Both the position numbers and the translations under genes were made by a program. The notes below the pieces were generated by a model, which saw only the letters and a program-made list of their open reading frames with translations, had not been told where the DNA came from and did not search any database. From assembly GCA_014529385.2 (NCBI GenBank), contig CM043958.1:90295025-90359024 (forward strand): DNA of 64,000 bases, read 5' to 3'. The number at the start of each line of letters is the position of its first letter. Position 1 is the stretch's first letter. This DNA is from Adiantum capillus-veneris. Taxonomy: Eukaryota > Streptophyta > Polypodiopsida > Polypodiales > Pteridaceae. Of this stretch, positions 21,950 through 33,299 are shown in pieces.

Positions 21950-22610
21950 TGATTAAGCTTATGATACACATAATGAAAATGTTTATAATTTTAACAATAC
22001 CTTTATTGTTATGCTTATGCTTATGATAATGCTTATGGTTATGGTTTATTTTTTGCTATATCACTAAAGTTGGTTATTGTTTATTTTTTATTATGCTAGC
22101 AACAATGGTTATGGTTTTGATACCTCTTTTATGGTTATGGTTATGTTTATGCTTATGCTTATGCTTATACTTATGATAGTGGCAACGATTATGATATTAA
22201 CAACGGTTTTGGATATGGTATTTATATAGTTATGTCAGTGGCAATGGTTATGGTTTTGATACCCTTTTATGGTCATGCTTATGCTTATGTTTATGGTTAC
22301 GATAGTGGCAATGGTCATGATTTTGTTTATGATTATGTCATTGGCATTGGTTAAGGTTATTTGTTGTTTATGGTTAAGGTAATCATTATGTTTAAATTCA
22401 AGGTTATGGTTTATCTTATGGTTATGATTATGGTTATACTTATAGCTTTGTGCACTGGTTTACACAATTTTGCTAGTAGCCACTTCATGTATAATTTTCT
22501 TCACAATTTTTTTTCGAGAACCTCCTATTTATTTATGGCAATGATAATAGTTATGGTTATCATGGTTTTGATTAGAGCAATTTCTAATTTTGTATTTATG
22601 GTCGATTGCT
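21950..22610. repeat. Imperfect TTATGG/TTATGC hexamer-rich body
   Basis: The interior of the CACTA element contains many runs of TTATGGTTATG, TTATGCTTATG and ATTATG with degenerate spacing. It gives Met/Val/Ile-rich pseudo-ORFs. No protein domain is present. Confidence 0.75.
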
Positions 22611-22776
22611 TAACAGTTCTTTATTTTGTGATGATGCACTATCAATCAATCTTAATGCAAAGTGCGATTATATTTGCCTTTTTCTTTTGAGTAGAGAGGT
22701 TGTGCTTTGTTACTGCAACACATGTAGCAACAAATGGCACTACTCTCTGCTCAAAAAAAAAAATGCAAGTGCAGAC

Positions 22777-23065
22777 GTGGGTATATACGTCTGTACATGC
22801 GTCTGTATAGGTGTCTCTACAGGCGTCGATATAGGCGTCTGTACAAGCGCCTGTACAGACGTCGGTACAAGTGTCAGTATGAGCGTCTGTATAAGGGTCG
22901 GTATATGCGTCTGTATAGGCATCGATATAAGCGTCAGTATACCCGTCTATATAGAAAGTGATTATACCGACGTGTATACCGACGATATGAGTCCGACACG
23001 TATAGGGATTCTTATTCCGACACATTTTAATTTTAGACCACGTTTATTTGCGTCGGTACAAAGGT
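22777..23065. repeat. Right subterminal repeats of the CACTA element
   Basis: About seventeen units of a 12-mer close to GTCTGTATAGGC run from 22777 to about 22960, with further isolated copies to 23065. The orientation is inverted with respect to the left cluster. Twelve is a multiple of three, so the array is open in several frames on both strands. Confidence 0.88.
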
Positions 23066-23604
23066 CGAGTTTCGTGTGACGTGTTGTAGTGTTCATGTGG
23101 GGCCCGAAAAGTGACATCCGATGCAAATGGTAAAATGGTGGAGGTTTTTCCCCCAAACTTTGGGATGTTGAATATGTTGCCTATAATTTTTTAAATGAAA
23201 AGTATTTTCTCTCTCTACCATTTCTTATAAGGCAAAAAAATGACCTCAAACTTCCCCTGATGATTGCTAGGTTCTCAAAGACTGATTTAACAAGCTTATT
23301 TTTCAGTTTGTAAATGCGGAGAATTTTTCTTTGGTCTTGTTTTAATGTTTTTGCTTGATGCTATTAGCTACTTAGCTTCCCATCTCTAAGGTGAACTCAT
23401 CCTCTTGAGTAGTCCCCTACAAAGTCCATTTCCATCCTCCTCTATGATGATAATATCAGAAAGCTCTTTGTCGGCATTTTACTACTTCTTAAGCAATCAG
23501 CACCCATGTATATTTTTTGCAAAAGAGAATTAGCTAAACAACATGAGGATTTAGGAAGTACCACACACAAGCACGAAAGCATGTGATTTTTGGTTTAAAA
23601 AACG

Positions 23605-23608
<4 letters not shown>

Positions 23609-23668
<60 letters not shown>
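23609..23668. repeat. (GA)n microsatellite
   Basis: Thirty uninterrupted GA dinucleotides. Confidence 0.97.
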
Positions 23669-23671
<3 letters not shown>

Positions 23672-24746
23672 AGTGGATTTGCACATGCAATATACGCGAG
23701 CATGTAATCAACATAACTTTCAAAATGTCAAAGTCATAGGGTGTAATCTATGTGTTATATGATTTTGTTGTTGTGTTGAGCTTTTGAATTCGTTAATATC
23801 TTTATTTTTCTCTTGCAGATTTGTAGATCAGTACCTTTAGCTACAATGTTCCCTTTACACACGTAAGAAGCATCATCCGACAATACTAGCACACCACAAA
23901 ATCAAACCTTCTCAATGTAAGCAGTAAGCAATCATCTCTTCTCTTCTTTATGCAAACCCACTTCCAACACTGGAAGCTTCAACCCAGCTCCTAATACTAG
24001 AGTCCATCTCGCTAATGGAAAGAAGGGTCGGTCTTTCTGTGATTAATTGAACAGGGGAGAATAGCGCTACCTCCCTCGCACACTCGTCTTGTGCGGTGTG
24101 TCTGAGTCTATAATCACTTGTAATTGAGAATGTGCATAAACATGACTTTCATTAATGACTTCTGATGGAAATGTTTACATGAAGCAACATTTATCATGCT
24201 TCTGTGTGAGAAAATTGGAGTGAGTAGAAAGTGAGACCATGTTGTAGAGAGCACTATTCCAATCTCGTGACAATTGATATTTCATTCATAAGTACATCAT
24301 CTCTTTATCTCTACTCGTCCTCCAAATCTTCTTATATTGAAGTGTTCTTTGTTATCACATTCACATGTAACTCTTACTTCCAAACAACAACCTGGTATGG
24401 TTATGAATAAATACTATATTTTCTCCTCGATAAGTTTTTCAGGGTACAATTATTCAAAACAACAACTCTAGTGAAACATACATCTTTGCAAAGATAAAGC
24501 AACCTGCACGGATCCTCAACAAGAGCATAATTTAGGGGAGAGAGAAAAACTTCAAATGCACACATAAACTTCATCCACTCTACATATTGAGCTTTGACAC
24601 AATCGAGTATATTATGAAAAATCACCATGATAGCTGACGCTCACAATCATGGACTCTGTAGATAATCTATTTGATGTAGGCCTTTGTCTATTGAAGCATA
24701 CCTTAAAGCCTGCTCGACGTAGAGCATATAGAATTGATGACACATG

Positions 24747-24752
<6 letters not shown>

Positions 24753-24788
<36 letters not shown>
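24753..24788. repeat. (CT)n microsatellite upstream of phytolongin
   Basis: Eighteen CT dinucleotides. Pyrimidine tracts of this sort are common in plant promoters and 5' leaders. No function is shown here. Confidence 0.95.
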
Positions 24789-24790
<2 letters not shown>

Positions 24791-25199
24791 CTACGCTTTC
24801 TCTCTTTTTTTTCTCTCATCTGCCGCACTCATGCACTACTAGTTTTGAAAAATGGTCTTGGTGTTAATGGAATGCAGTTGTGTAACGTTTGTGGTGAGCC
24901 TACATATAACATTTAGCACGAGCTCAATATCTCAAAACTTCTCTTTGAACTTTGAAGTGATTCCGCGTTGACATGCTCAACTTGTTGCGCCCCCGGCCCA
25001 CTCCGTCTCCGCGTCGTGCAACAGGTTTCTCTTCTTGTGATTTCCACTCCTTGTTCTACTTTCCTTTACCCAACTACACTTGGCCTGGCTTGTACGCTCC
25101 ATAGCCACAACACGCAGATTCTTCTGCCTCTTTAACCGCTCAAGAGCAGAAAATCTCTGCCTACCTGTGGATTTGCTCTTCTTACGCGACATTGCCCAT

Positions 25200-26084
25200 A
25201 TGGGTCCGCTCCCTAACCTGATTTACTACGCGTCTGTGTGCACCAATACCCTCACCATCGCCGAGTATCTTGATGGCGATGCAGAGCTGCCTCAAATGGC
25301 CTCGAAATGTCTCCAACGGTTGCCTCCACATCATAGCAGATTGAGCCACACCACCAATCGGCGCACGTTCGCATGTATCATTGACCACCCAATTCTATTC
25401 TGCACCATTGCAGACGAGGCCCTCAACAGATCGAAGGTCATGTCATTTCTAGAGCAGGTACAACAAGAATTCGAGTCATATTTGTCTGCAACAGGTTTTT
25501 TAGAAAATCATACCAAATGGGAGCCTCACTCTCTTGACATTGTATTGGATCCTGTCTTTCGGCGTCTTGTCAGTCCTTTTGTTGGCATCCCTCAGGAGCA
25601 TAAGGATCGAATTGCGACAGAGACTTCGGATGAACGAATGTATGCTGATGTGGGAGCTGATGTAGAGGCTGGTCTCGGTCATACCTCCTATTATAATAGC
25701 TATAATCATGCTTCTCCATGTTGCGATGCAAGCTCCGGCGCAAGATCAACGTCTATTCCCTTAATCAGCAAAACAGGCAGCACAAAATACAAGCACAAGA
25801 AGCATAAAGATGAGGCAAGGAATATGAGTGAGAAAATAGAGGACAGCAAGGGAAGGTCTTTTGATAAGGTGGAGAATACAAGAGATGTGAGAAGTCCGAA
25901 CACGCAAGTGCAGAGACTTAGCAGTTCGAAAAGCTTTAAAGGCCCACAAGTGGCACAGAGGATGTGGTGGAGGAGTGTGAAAATTGTACTCATAGTGGAT
26001 GCATTTATCTGTTTGATATTGCTCTGCATCTGGCTAGGCATCTGCAAGGGATTTGCATGTACAAAGGAAGATAGTAGCTCCTAG
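25200..26084 (+). CDS. PHYL: Phytolongin (longin-domain, tail-anchored SNARE-like protein)
   Basis: The intact ORF of 294 codons has no intron. Residues 5-125 form a longin domain (LIYYASVCTNTLTIAEY; TTNRRTFACIIDHPILFCTI; ADEALNRSKVMSFLEQVQ). Residues 195-250 are basic and Ser-rich and replace the SNARE motif of VAMP7-type proteins. WW (256-257), one membrane anchor (261-282) and a CKGFAC tail follow, as in plant phytolongins. Family knowledge places these proteins in the ER, Golgi and plasma membrane as non-SNARE longins in trafficking. An in-frame ATG at 25080 would add 40 Arg/Leu-rich residues with no longin similarity. The ATG at 25200 puts the longin fold at the N-terminus, so I chose it. 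It is flanked only by repeats. Which paralogue it is cannot be told. Confidence 0.85.
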   Translation: MGPLPNLIYYASVCTNTLTIAEYLDGDAELPQMASKCLQRLPPHHSRLSHTTNRRTFACIIDHPILFCTIADEALNRSKVMSFLEQVQQEFESYLSATGFLENHTKWEPHSLDIVLDPVFRRLVSPFVGIPQEHKDRIATETSDERMYADVGADVEAGLGHTSYYNSYNHASPCCDASSGARSTSIPLISKTGSTKYKHKKHKDEARNMSEKIEDSKGRSFDKVENTRDVRSPNTQVQRLSSSKSFKGPQVAQRMWWRSVKIVLIVDAFICLILLCIWLGICKGFACTKEDSSS

Positions 26085-27414
26085 AAGCTGCTCATGACAA
26101 TGGATGTCAATTCGCTGAATTCTTTCAGCAGTTGTATTTGTATATAATGAGGATGGAAAAATGGAAAGCTTCTTTCCTTGCCAGAAGGACATTGCCAACA
26201 AGGCTTTGCTCGGCAGCTTCATAGAGGCCTTTGTATCTTTATTTTTGCAGTGGAGTAACTATGCGCTGCTGTTGAGAAAAGAAATCAACTGATGGAATGA
26301 TGGTTTATCACAAAACAGAGAGGGTTTGGGGATGGCTCTTTTCTTGCCTGTATGTTTCGGCGTATGCAGAGTTTCTCTTGCCATCTGCCAGATGCATATA
26401 TTGTACCTTTGTTGTGCTGAGCCTTTGCTGCCTCGTGGGGTGGTTCTTTTATCCTTTTGATTATCGATGGTGAGCCTGGATGTTCTCATCTATTTCCATG
26501 TCATTGGCAGGGCAAATGTCAAGGTTGTAGTGTGAAAGTTAATTGTTAAACTATGCAGACTTCTAATATGTTGGGTCCTTGAATGGGCAAAAATAAGTGG
26601 GCAATGCTTGAGTGAGTAGACCGGGGTTCCGTATGCTGATTGATGCTATTTGTGGAATCATACAAAGATTTAAGGCTTTATGAGTTGTGCGTCCCTTTGC
26701 TCAAATATGCATCTGGCTATAAGAACTTTGCAGAGACAAAGGGACTGTTGCATTTGAGGGAAAGCTTATTTGTGTATTATGATTATTTCCCTATCTTTAC
26801 GACTCCAGTTTTTTCATCTCTTTTGCCGCATTGGATGGAGTGCGCACATGCACCAGCAACGGTGAGAGGTAGCAGTGAGGATGAACGAGTGGAGTCGATC
26901 GGCAGTACGCGCACATGCCTATCGTTCTAGTGAGAGAAATGAAGAAAGAGATGCAGTCAACGGCGCGGGGCCAAATCACAAATGCTCCCGCCACTCCAAC
27001 GGCTACAATCGGCGGTGAACGCGAAGGTAAAGCCACTGGTGTGCCGATTGCAGCAGGTGAGGTAACCGTTTGTTTTGACAGGGGCGTGGCGGGCCTGTGG
27101 TGGGCTCATCAGCGTTTTCCATCGGAATTACCTGCCAATGGCGTGCATGTGCGCAGCCTAGGAGAAGGGAAAAAGACATGCAAAATTTTTCATGCCTTTT
27201 GCCATGCTAAATAAAACATGTCTTAGAGGAGAGGGAGAAAGGTGCACAACTATTTGTATGGCTTTCTTTTCTGTCTTTTTAAGATCTCACTTGACTTTCT
27301 TTTCCTTTCAATGTTTTAGAATGGCAAATGCGAGCCTCCACCTTGTTAATGGGTCACTTCATTTAAAGGCTACATGATTTCCTTTTTCAACTTTTTGTTT
27401 TAGGATGCTCTCTT
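26085..27414. other. Downstream region of the phytolongin gene
   Basis: It presumably starts with the 3' UTR. Short ORFs at 26640-26930 and 26915-27214 have no recognisable features and overlap each other in different frames. I do not call them genes. The stretch 26820-27160 is more GC-rich than its surroundings. Confidence 0.45.
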
Positions 27415-27417
27415 TTA

Positions 27418-27695
27418 GGGTGGGTTCAAACTACGTGGCGGAAGAAAAATGCAAAGGGGCGTTGATCTTTCATGGCGAAATTTCATTGGTTGGAGTTGAG
27501 GCACTCTTCTGCCGGGCCCTCCATTTTTCTTCCGAACCCCCCCGCCCCCCCCCCCCCCCCCCCCAACCCAGGAAGAGTTGATGGCTCTCTCAGCCCCCTT
27601 CACTTTTTCACTTTTTCTCCTCCACATTGTTCACACTAGGCGGCGGCACATTTAGGAAGGCATGTTTCTTCCGCCGGTTCAGTTTGAACCCAACC
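27418..27695. mobile_element. Tourist-like MITE (PIF/Harbinger type)
   Basis: Terminal inverted repeats are GGGTGGGTTCAAACT on the left and the reverse complement of GGTTGGGTTCAAACT on the right. An inner match at GGCGGAAGAAA extends them. TTA flanks both ends (27415-27417 and 27696-27698), the typical duplication of this class. The 278-bp body is non-coding and contains a run of 20 C (27545-27564). Confidence 0.85.
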
Positions 27696-27698
27696 TTA

Positions 27699-30600
27699 GT
27701 GCCTTCATTTAAGACCATCAAGGCTTTCTTTTAAACTTTTGTGTTAAAAATGTCAATGTGAGCCTCCCATCTTGTTTCTTATTTTTTGTGAGAATACTAT
27801 TTTTATTGGAGTACCTAAGTAGTCCTTAGTAAAGGGTTGGATTTTGGGTGCATCTCTAAACCATTGGATAAAGCTTGTTCATTGCTGTCACATGGTAAGC
27901 TAATGACAATGATTTTTATTAAAATTATTTCTTTTAGGCTCTTGTGAGAGGGTGTTGACATTTGTGTACCTCTCTCTTTAAAGAGGGGCATTAAGGATCG
28001 TGTCAAACACATCCTCTTTCACTTTTTTTTTTGTTACGATTTCTTTCCAAGTGTTTTTTAATCATAGTTTTTAATGATTTTGGAATATATTATATTCCAA
28101 ATGGTTCATTGTTAGACTTTATTAAAAAAGAACATAATATTTTATTGGGATACCACATGTCTTAAAATACTAATGTCACTTTCTATTTTCCTCACACAAA
28201 AAGGCCTCTTATTTTGAAATTCTTTACCTTGTTGGCTTTTTGAAACAAGCAATAGTGAGGAAGGGAGCTAGGCATGCACTTGATGTGAAATAATGACCGA
28301 TAGAAATTTTCCTTGATATTTTAGTTTTTAGAATAGTCCTTGCATTTAAGAGCCTCGTATGGGTCCATTTCATTCAATTGTTTCAGAATTCCAACATGAC
28401 GTTTGATCTTCGTTTCATAATGTCATATGGTACATCAAAGCAAATAACATATGCCTCTTGCAAAAAGAAACCAATATCTAATAAACTTGAGCAAAATTTG
28501 TGAATGCTTTGAAAAATCTTGAGACTAAAACATTGTTTTTGGTTCTTGGTGATTGTCTTGAATCTTGCATGAGCTGTCAAGTAGTTGCATTGGCAATTTC
28601 AAGCTCTTTCAAGATTTAACTCTTTGTCCAAGGAGTCTCCGCTTTCCAATGCTACATTTGTTAGATGACTTGGTGCACTCACACATGTCTAGTGTATGGC
28701 CTCATAAATCTTTCTTGATGAAGGCATGGTGCATGAGTGATATTTACACTGCCAACACATTTGTGAGCACCTTGTCATCATCTTGCTTCTTTCTAAATCC
28801 CCAAGCTAGAGAAGCCAGACTGGCAAAGCACAACCTCTTCAAGAAACCTTTTGCATTTTCATAACGTCTCATAAGAAGCAACAAAACATATCCATCACGC
28901 CTCATAACTTTTCATAAAGAACAAACCCAGAGTAGGACTAAAGTATTGTGGCTTACAATGCTATCCTAAAAAATATACCATATCCATGACTTAACACTAT
29001 AGAGGATTATTTTACCCAAAAAATGAATTCATAAGTTATACAATACGGGGGTGTGCTTTTCTAAAGGCATCCATAATAGTGAATATTATTATCATATGCA
29101 CATGAAATAAAGGGCTACTGAGAAGTGATTGCTCCGAGTATTGAGATGGATATGGGAATGGGTAGAGTGCAGAAGCATGAGTGTGAGAGACAGAATGTGT
29201 TGTACTCAAAACTATAGGTGAATGACACCAACCCCCCACCCCTCTTTTTCATTAGTAAAAAACTATGAAGTTTTTAGGCATTAGCAGCAAAAGAATCTGA
29301 GAATTAGAATAGATGTGGCTACTCCATATGCTCTCAATTATTTAAACATCAACATGTACCAAGCAGATTCACTAACTCCTATTTTTCTCAAAATGGGCAT
29401 TCCAAGAGCTTAGCATTAGGTCAAAGACCATCCGAATAATCAGAAGGTTCAAGAAAAATTCCCTAAGCAACCCCATCCATAGCATGCCATAATTAAGAGC
29501 TCTGAGCTAGGTCAAAATTAGAGAGTCTTACCATGCACCGAGCGAGCTTTTCCAAGCAAAGACAAACCCAAGCAAGTGTTTGTACATGATATAATTGATT
29601 TTATCATCAAAAGAATATTTGTCGTTTATTATATATTCATGCACCACAACAAAAAGCGTTATCAATGGACAGATTACCTCCTAAAATTAGCACAATATTT
29701 GAAAATATTATATTCTCTCTTAAGCTCAATCTCTCTTTATCCAACTATAGTCTCCCACAATCGTACTCTTCTTTGGTTCTGGTTGTTCCCACTTGGGCTT
29801 TACATATTTGCGTATGAAGTAATATTGATAGACTAATAAGAGCTCTAGCCATGTACTTAATGCTCAAGTCATCGTAAGTTTCTTTTTGTAAGGTGACATT
29901 TGTAATGCTCCAGTGTCTAGTACTTTGGTCTTGATTGTCAGTTATACTTGAGAGCATGTGCATCCTTCCTCATCTTAGCCGCATCAATTTGATAGCAATT
30001 TATTGCACCTCATTAGTTCCTTTATACATCAATCGTCTTTTCCACGTCGTCTTGCCCCACCTATACTACAAGGTTGTGATCTTCATACAAAGGCAACCTT
30101 CTTACATGACACATTGCCGACAAACACCATTAATTATGAAAGACTTCCTTTGTTACAATAAAATCATGTTTTTCTTTAATTGACCAATATAGGCCTTTTT
30201 AATCAATTTACAACAACCAAAATTAATGGAGTTCTATACCTAAAATTTTCTAGAAAGACACGTCATAATTGAAAAAAATTACTTGTATATAAATAAATAT
30301 TTAGGATCTTTTTACCATACAATGTGACAAGCTCAAAGCTTAGGGGCGTGAGTCTTCATATGAAGAGCTTCTTTCACAAAAGATTGAAGATGCTACTCCT
30401 TTCTATTTTGAATATTTGTTTGAAAAAGACGTATGATAGATGTCAGATATCAGGAAGGCCATAACATCCACCACTCATTGGACAAGCACATGATAATTGG
30501 AATATGCTTTACATCCTTGCTCATGTGGAATATTCATGTCACCACCAATAATAAGAGGCAATTCTGCTCCAATCTATGAAGATAAAAGCCATGCCCTACT

Positions 30601-30860
30601 CTAAAAGGTAGTATTGGAGCCTTCTTCACATCTGGAATGATAGTTTCAACAAGAGGGGAAGCCGATGTAGTGACTTTGCATACTAATTTGTTTGCAACAA
30701 AATGCAATCTGTTTTGAGCTTGTGTCTACTCAAGATAAGGTTGTATAGAAATCTTACGAGCTGGATGAGGGAAAGAGTTGCATTGTATTGACAACGCATT
30801 GTTTTCTAGTTGGTCATGTTCATCCAACAAAAAAATGACGCTAAGTGAGAGAAGATGCTT

Positions 30861-30863
<3 letters not shown>
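27699..30863. other. Gene-poor intergenic stretch
   Basis: AT-rich sequence without a convincing ORF, LTR end or tandem repeat. Short ORFs (for example 28565-28864 and 29576-29836) lack recognisable domains and are taken as chance. Confidence 0.5.

Positions 30864-30917
<54 letters not shown>
30864..30917. repeat. (CT)n microsatellite
   Basis: Uninterrupted TC/CT dinucleotides over 54 bp. Confidence 0.96.
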
Positions 30918-30920
<3 letters not shown>

Positions 30921-31050
30921 ACAACGAGAAATAATATCATTATCACGGGCACATTAAGCAATTGATTTTCAATAGAAAACCAGCTTTCAATGTATTTTTA
31001 AAGGGCTTGAACTCGAACTAATCTCTGGAGACTCGAACTCTATTTTTGAT

Positions 31051-31735
31051 TAGTTTTGAGGGTTTCCTTGAAGGAAACCGGCTAGATTTGGAGGATTTTC
31101 GTGTTAAACCCTCAAAAAATCCTAAAGTTTATGTGGAGATTTTCAATGCTCTCTTTTTTTCCATTAATTCCTAGGTGTCTGGGAAAAATTTGTCTCAGTT
31201 TAAGATTGTGCCCTTTTCAATTTCAAAAATTCCGGTTGAGGGTAAGCAGAAAAGGAGAAATTTTGCCCCAATACAGAAAATTCTCCATTAGTTTTGAGGC
31301 CGCCTTCAAGGAAACCGGCTAGATTTGGAGGATTTTAGTGTTAAACCCTCAAAAAATCCTAAAATTTATGTGGAAATTTTCAATGATCTCATTTTGTTCA
31401 TTGATTCCTAGGTGTCTAGGAAAAAAATTTCTTACCTTAAGATCGTGCCCTTTTTAATTTCAAAAATGTCGGTTGAGGGTAAGCGAAAAAGGAGAAATTC
31501 CACCCCAATACAACAATTAGTTTTGAGGGTCGCCTTGAAGGAAACCGGCTAGATTTGGAGGATTTTCCCTCAAAAAATCCTAAAATTTTTGTGGAGATTT
31601 TCAGTGCTCTTTTTTTCCATTCATTCCTAGGTGTTTGGGAAAAATGTGTCTCACCTTAAGATCGTGCCCTTTTTAATTTCAAAAATGCTGGGTGAGGTTA
31701 AACGAAAAAGTAAAAATTTCACCCCATTATAGACA
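31051..31735. repeat. Three-copy tandem repeat of about 230 bp
   Basis: Copies start at 31051, 31289 and 31518, each with TAGTTTTGAGG. Each contains GAAACCGGCTAGATTTGGAG, AATTCCTAGGTGT-like and AAGATYGTGCCCTTTT segments. Spacings are 238 and 229 bp, with roughly 85-90 percent similarity by eye. It is non-coding. Confidence 0.88.
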
Positions 31736-31962
31736 AAAATAGTGTAAACCCCAAAAAATAAGCTTAATTTTTTAAAATTTTCTCCCAGCAAATTCAAGGA
31801 AAGGAATTTTTATGCTTGGAAAAATGGTTTTTCTCGAACAGTGATTCCTACAAAAGTTTTTTTAATGAATACTACCTCGCAAAATTGTAATTTCTCAGTT
31901 AGAAAAGGAAATCTCTGAAAGAGAGCGCGCCAGCGCGCACTCTTTCAAAGAGTTTTTTTTTG

Positions 31963-31968
<6 letters not shown>

Positions 31969-32047
<79 letters not shown>
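31969..32047. repeat. (GA)n microsatellite
   Basis: Uninterrupted GA dinucleotides over 79 bp. It is preceded at 31923-31938 by a GCGCGC-rich palindrome (GCGCGCCAGCGCGC). Confidence 0.96.
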
Positions 32048-32050
<3 letters not shown>

Positions 32051-32149
32051 AAGATAGTCTCCATCGCTGCATGTGCCAGTTCTCACCAGCGACTCTGGAC
32101 TCTTGACTCGTGACTCACAGGGACGCCTTCTCTCCCTCCCCTACCTTGC

Positions 32150-32661
32150 TAATTGGTCCTGCATGTTCCCGATTCTTCACACTGCCCTCCCTTTGGCTCC
32201 ACCTCCTCAACCGGTCACTTTCTGATCACAATGTCGTGTGTTGATTGGCTGTTAGCTGCTGGTCTTCTTGGTAATTATGATGGCGCTACTACTCCTACCA
32301 CTTGCCGCCTGTTGGAAAGAGGAAATTATCACTGCAATGGTGTGGTTTCCACTTGCATGAAGAAGGGGGACCGGCTTGCTCAAGTTGTGGGGCATGAGGC
32401 CCTGAGCGGATACATAGGGTAGGTGGCAAGGGTAGCAATTTGTTTCAGGGATTGAAGGACGTTGTGAGCAGCAGAAGAAGGCCACCAAGGAGTTCCGGCA
32501 GGGAGTTCAAAGAAGTGAAAAAGGGAGTTATAGATAGTCATAAACCAAACTTCGAATTGTTCAACCCATCAAAGCATGAGAATAGTAGCTTGATCATGAA
32601 GCAAAAGGAGGGTGACTCTGCTGCCTCCCAGCGCTTTTCATTCAAGTGCTCATGTGAGTAA
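32150..32661 (+). other. Possible coding remnant, unrecognised
   Basis: Two adjoining ORFs lie between microsatellites. The first (32153-32422) includes MSCVDWLLAAGLLGNYDG. The second (32440-32661) is basic and includes DVVSSRRRPPRSSGREF. It ends in TGTGAGTAAGG, which could be a splice donor. The composition looks more protein-like than the surroundings, but no family is recognised and there is no supporting gene structure. Confidence 0.25.
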
Positions 32662-33019
32662 GGTTCTTTATCGACTATTCCTTTAGTTTTGTTAAGGTGT
32701 AAGTTGCCAAAAATCCCTTTCCCAGCATACCAACGGTGTTTGTTTTTCCATGGAAACTAAATCCCCTCTATTCACGCAGTTTTTACCATGGCAACCAAAC
32801 CCCGCCTAGTTTATAGAAAATTAGTATAAAAATATGTAAAAATTAGCTCAAGTTTAAATTTTTTCTCTTGGATGTATGGTTGAGAAATTGATTTTTCTCA
32901 AACTCTGCTAAAGATCTAATAGTTGCCATTGACTACAAGTCAAAGCTCTAACTTAGATCAATTCCTCTTCCCTTCAAGGACTCCTCGCCTATGCATGATG
33001 CTCAACCTCTTCCCTTCTA

Positions 33020-33175
<156 letters not shown>

Positions 33176-33183
33176 ACTCTCAG

Positions 33184-33290
33184 CAAGATTCCGACAACGA
33201 CGACGACGCTGTCAGAGAATATTTTTAGAGAAATCTCTGCAAGATTCCGACAATGACGACGACGCTTTAAGAGAATATTTTTAGAGAGAG
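33184..33290. repeat. 56-bp tandem duplication
   Basis: CAAGATTCCGACAAYGACGA followed by CGACGCT and AGAGAATATTTTTAGAGA occurs at 33184 and again at 33240 with a few differences. It sits between two dinucleotide tracts. Confidence 0.85.
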
Positions 33291-33299
33291 AGAGAGAGA

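Larger units (their letters stand above)
21135..23091. mobile_element. Non-autonomous CACTA (En/Spm-type) transposon
   Basis: The left end is CACTACAAGGGATCAC and the right end is the reverse complement of CACTACAACACGTCAC. TTC flanks both ends (21132-21134 and 23092-23094), as expected for the 3-bp duplication of CACTA elements. A 12-bp repeat of the type TAGGCGTCTGTA lies in opposite orientations near the two ends, which is the usual subterminal repeat layout. The 1957-bp body has no transposase and consists largely of imperfect TTATGG/TTATGC repeats. Confidence 0.9.
23095..25079. other. Intergenic region upstream of the phytolongin gene
   Basis: It contains a (GA)n tract (23609-23668) and a (CT)n tract (24753-24788). 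The latter lies about 410 bp before the chosen start codon and could fall in the promoter or 5' UTR. No clear TATA box or other gene was identified. Confidence 0.5.

Noticed and set aside
22606-23079. Cys/Val/Asp-rich and Tyr/Arg-rich ORFs
   Set aside because: They are read-throughs of the 12-bp subterminal repeat of the CACTA element and its complement.
25080-25199. Upstream ATG as start of the phytolongin
   Set aside because: The extra 40 residues have no longin similarity and no signal peptide, and longin domains start at the N-terminus. The ATG at 25200 fits better.
26640-27214. Two overlapping ORFs downstream of the phytolongin
   Set aside because: They are short and in different frames, without domain, codon pattern or gene structure. 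They are probably chance in a somewhat GC-richer stretch.
28565-30183. Small ORFs of 80-100 codons
   Set aside because: There is no recognisable domain, no consistent codon use and no neighbours supporting a gene.
31051-31735. CRISPR-like array
   Set aside because: Units are about 230 bp, only three in number, with no short repeat-spacer alternation, and the DNA is eukaryotic.
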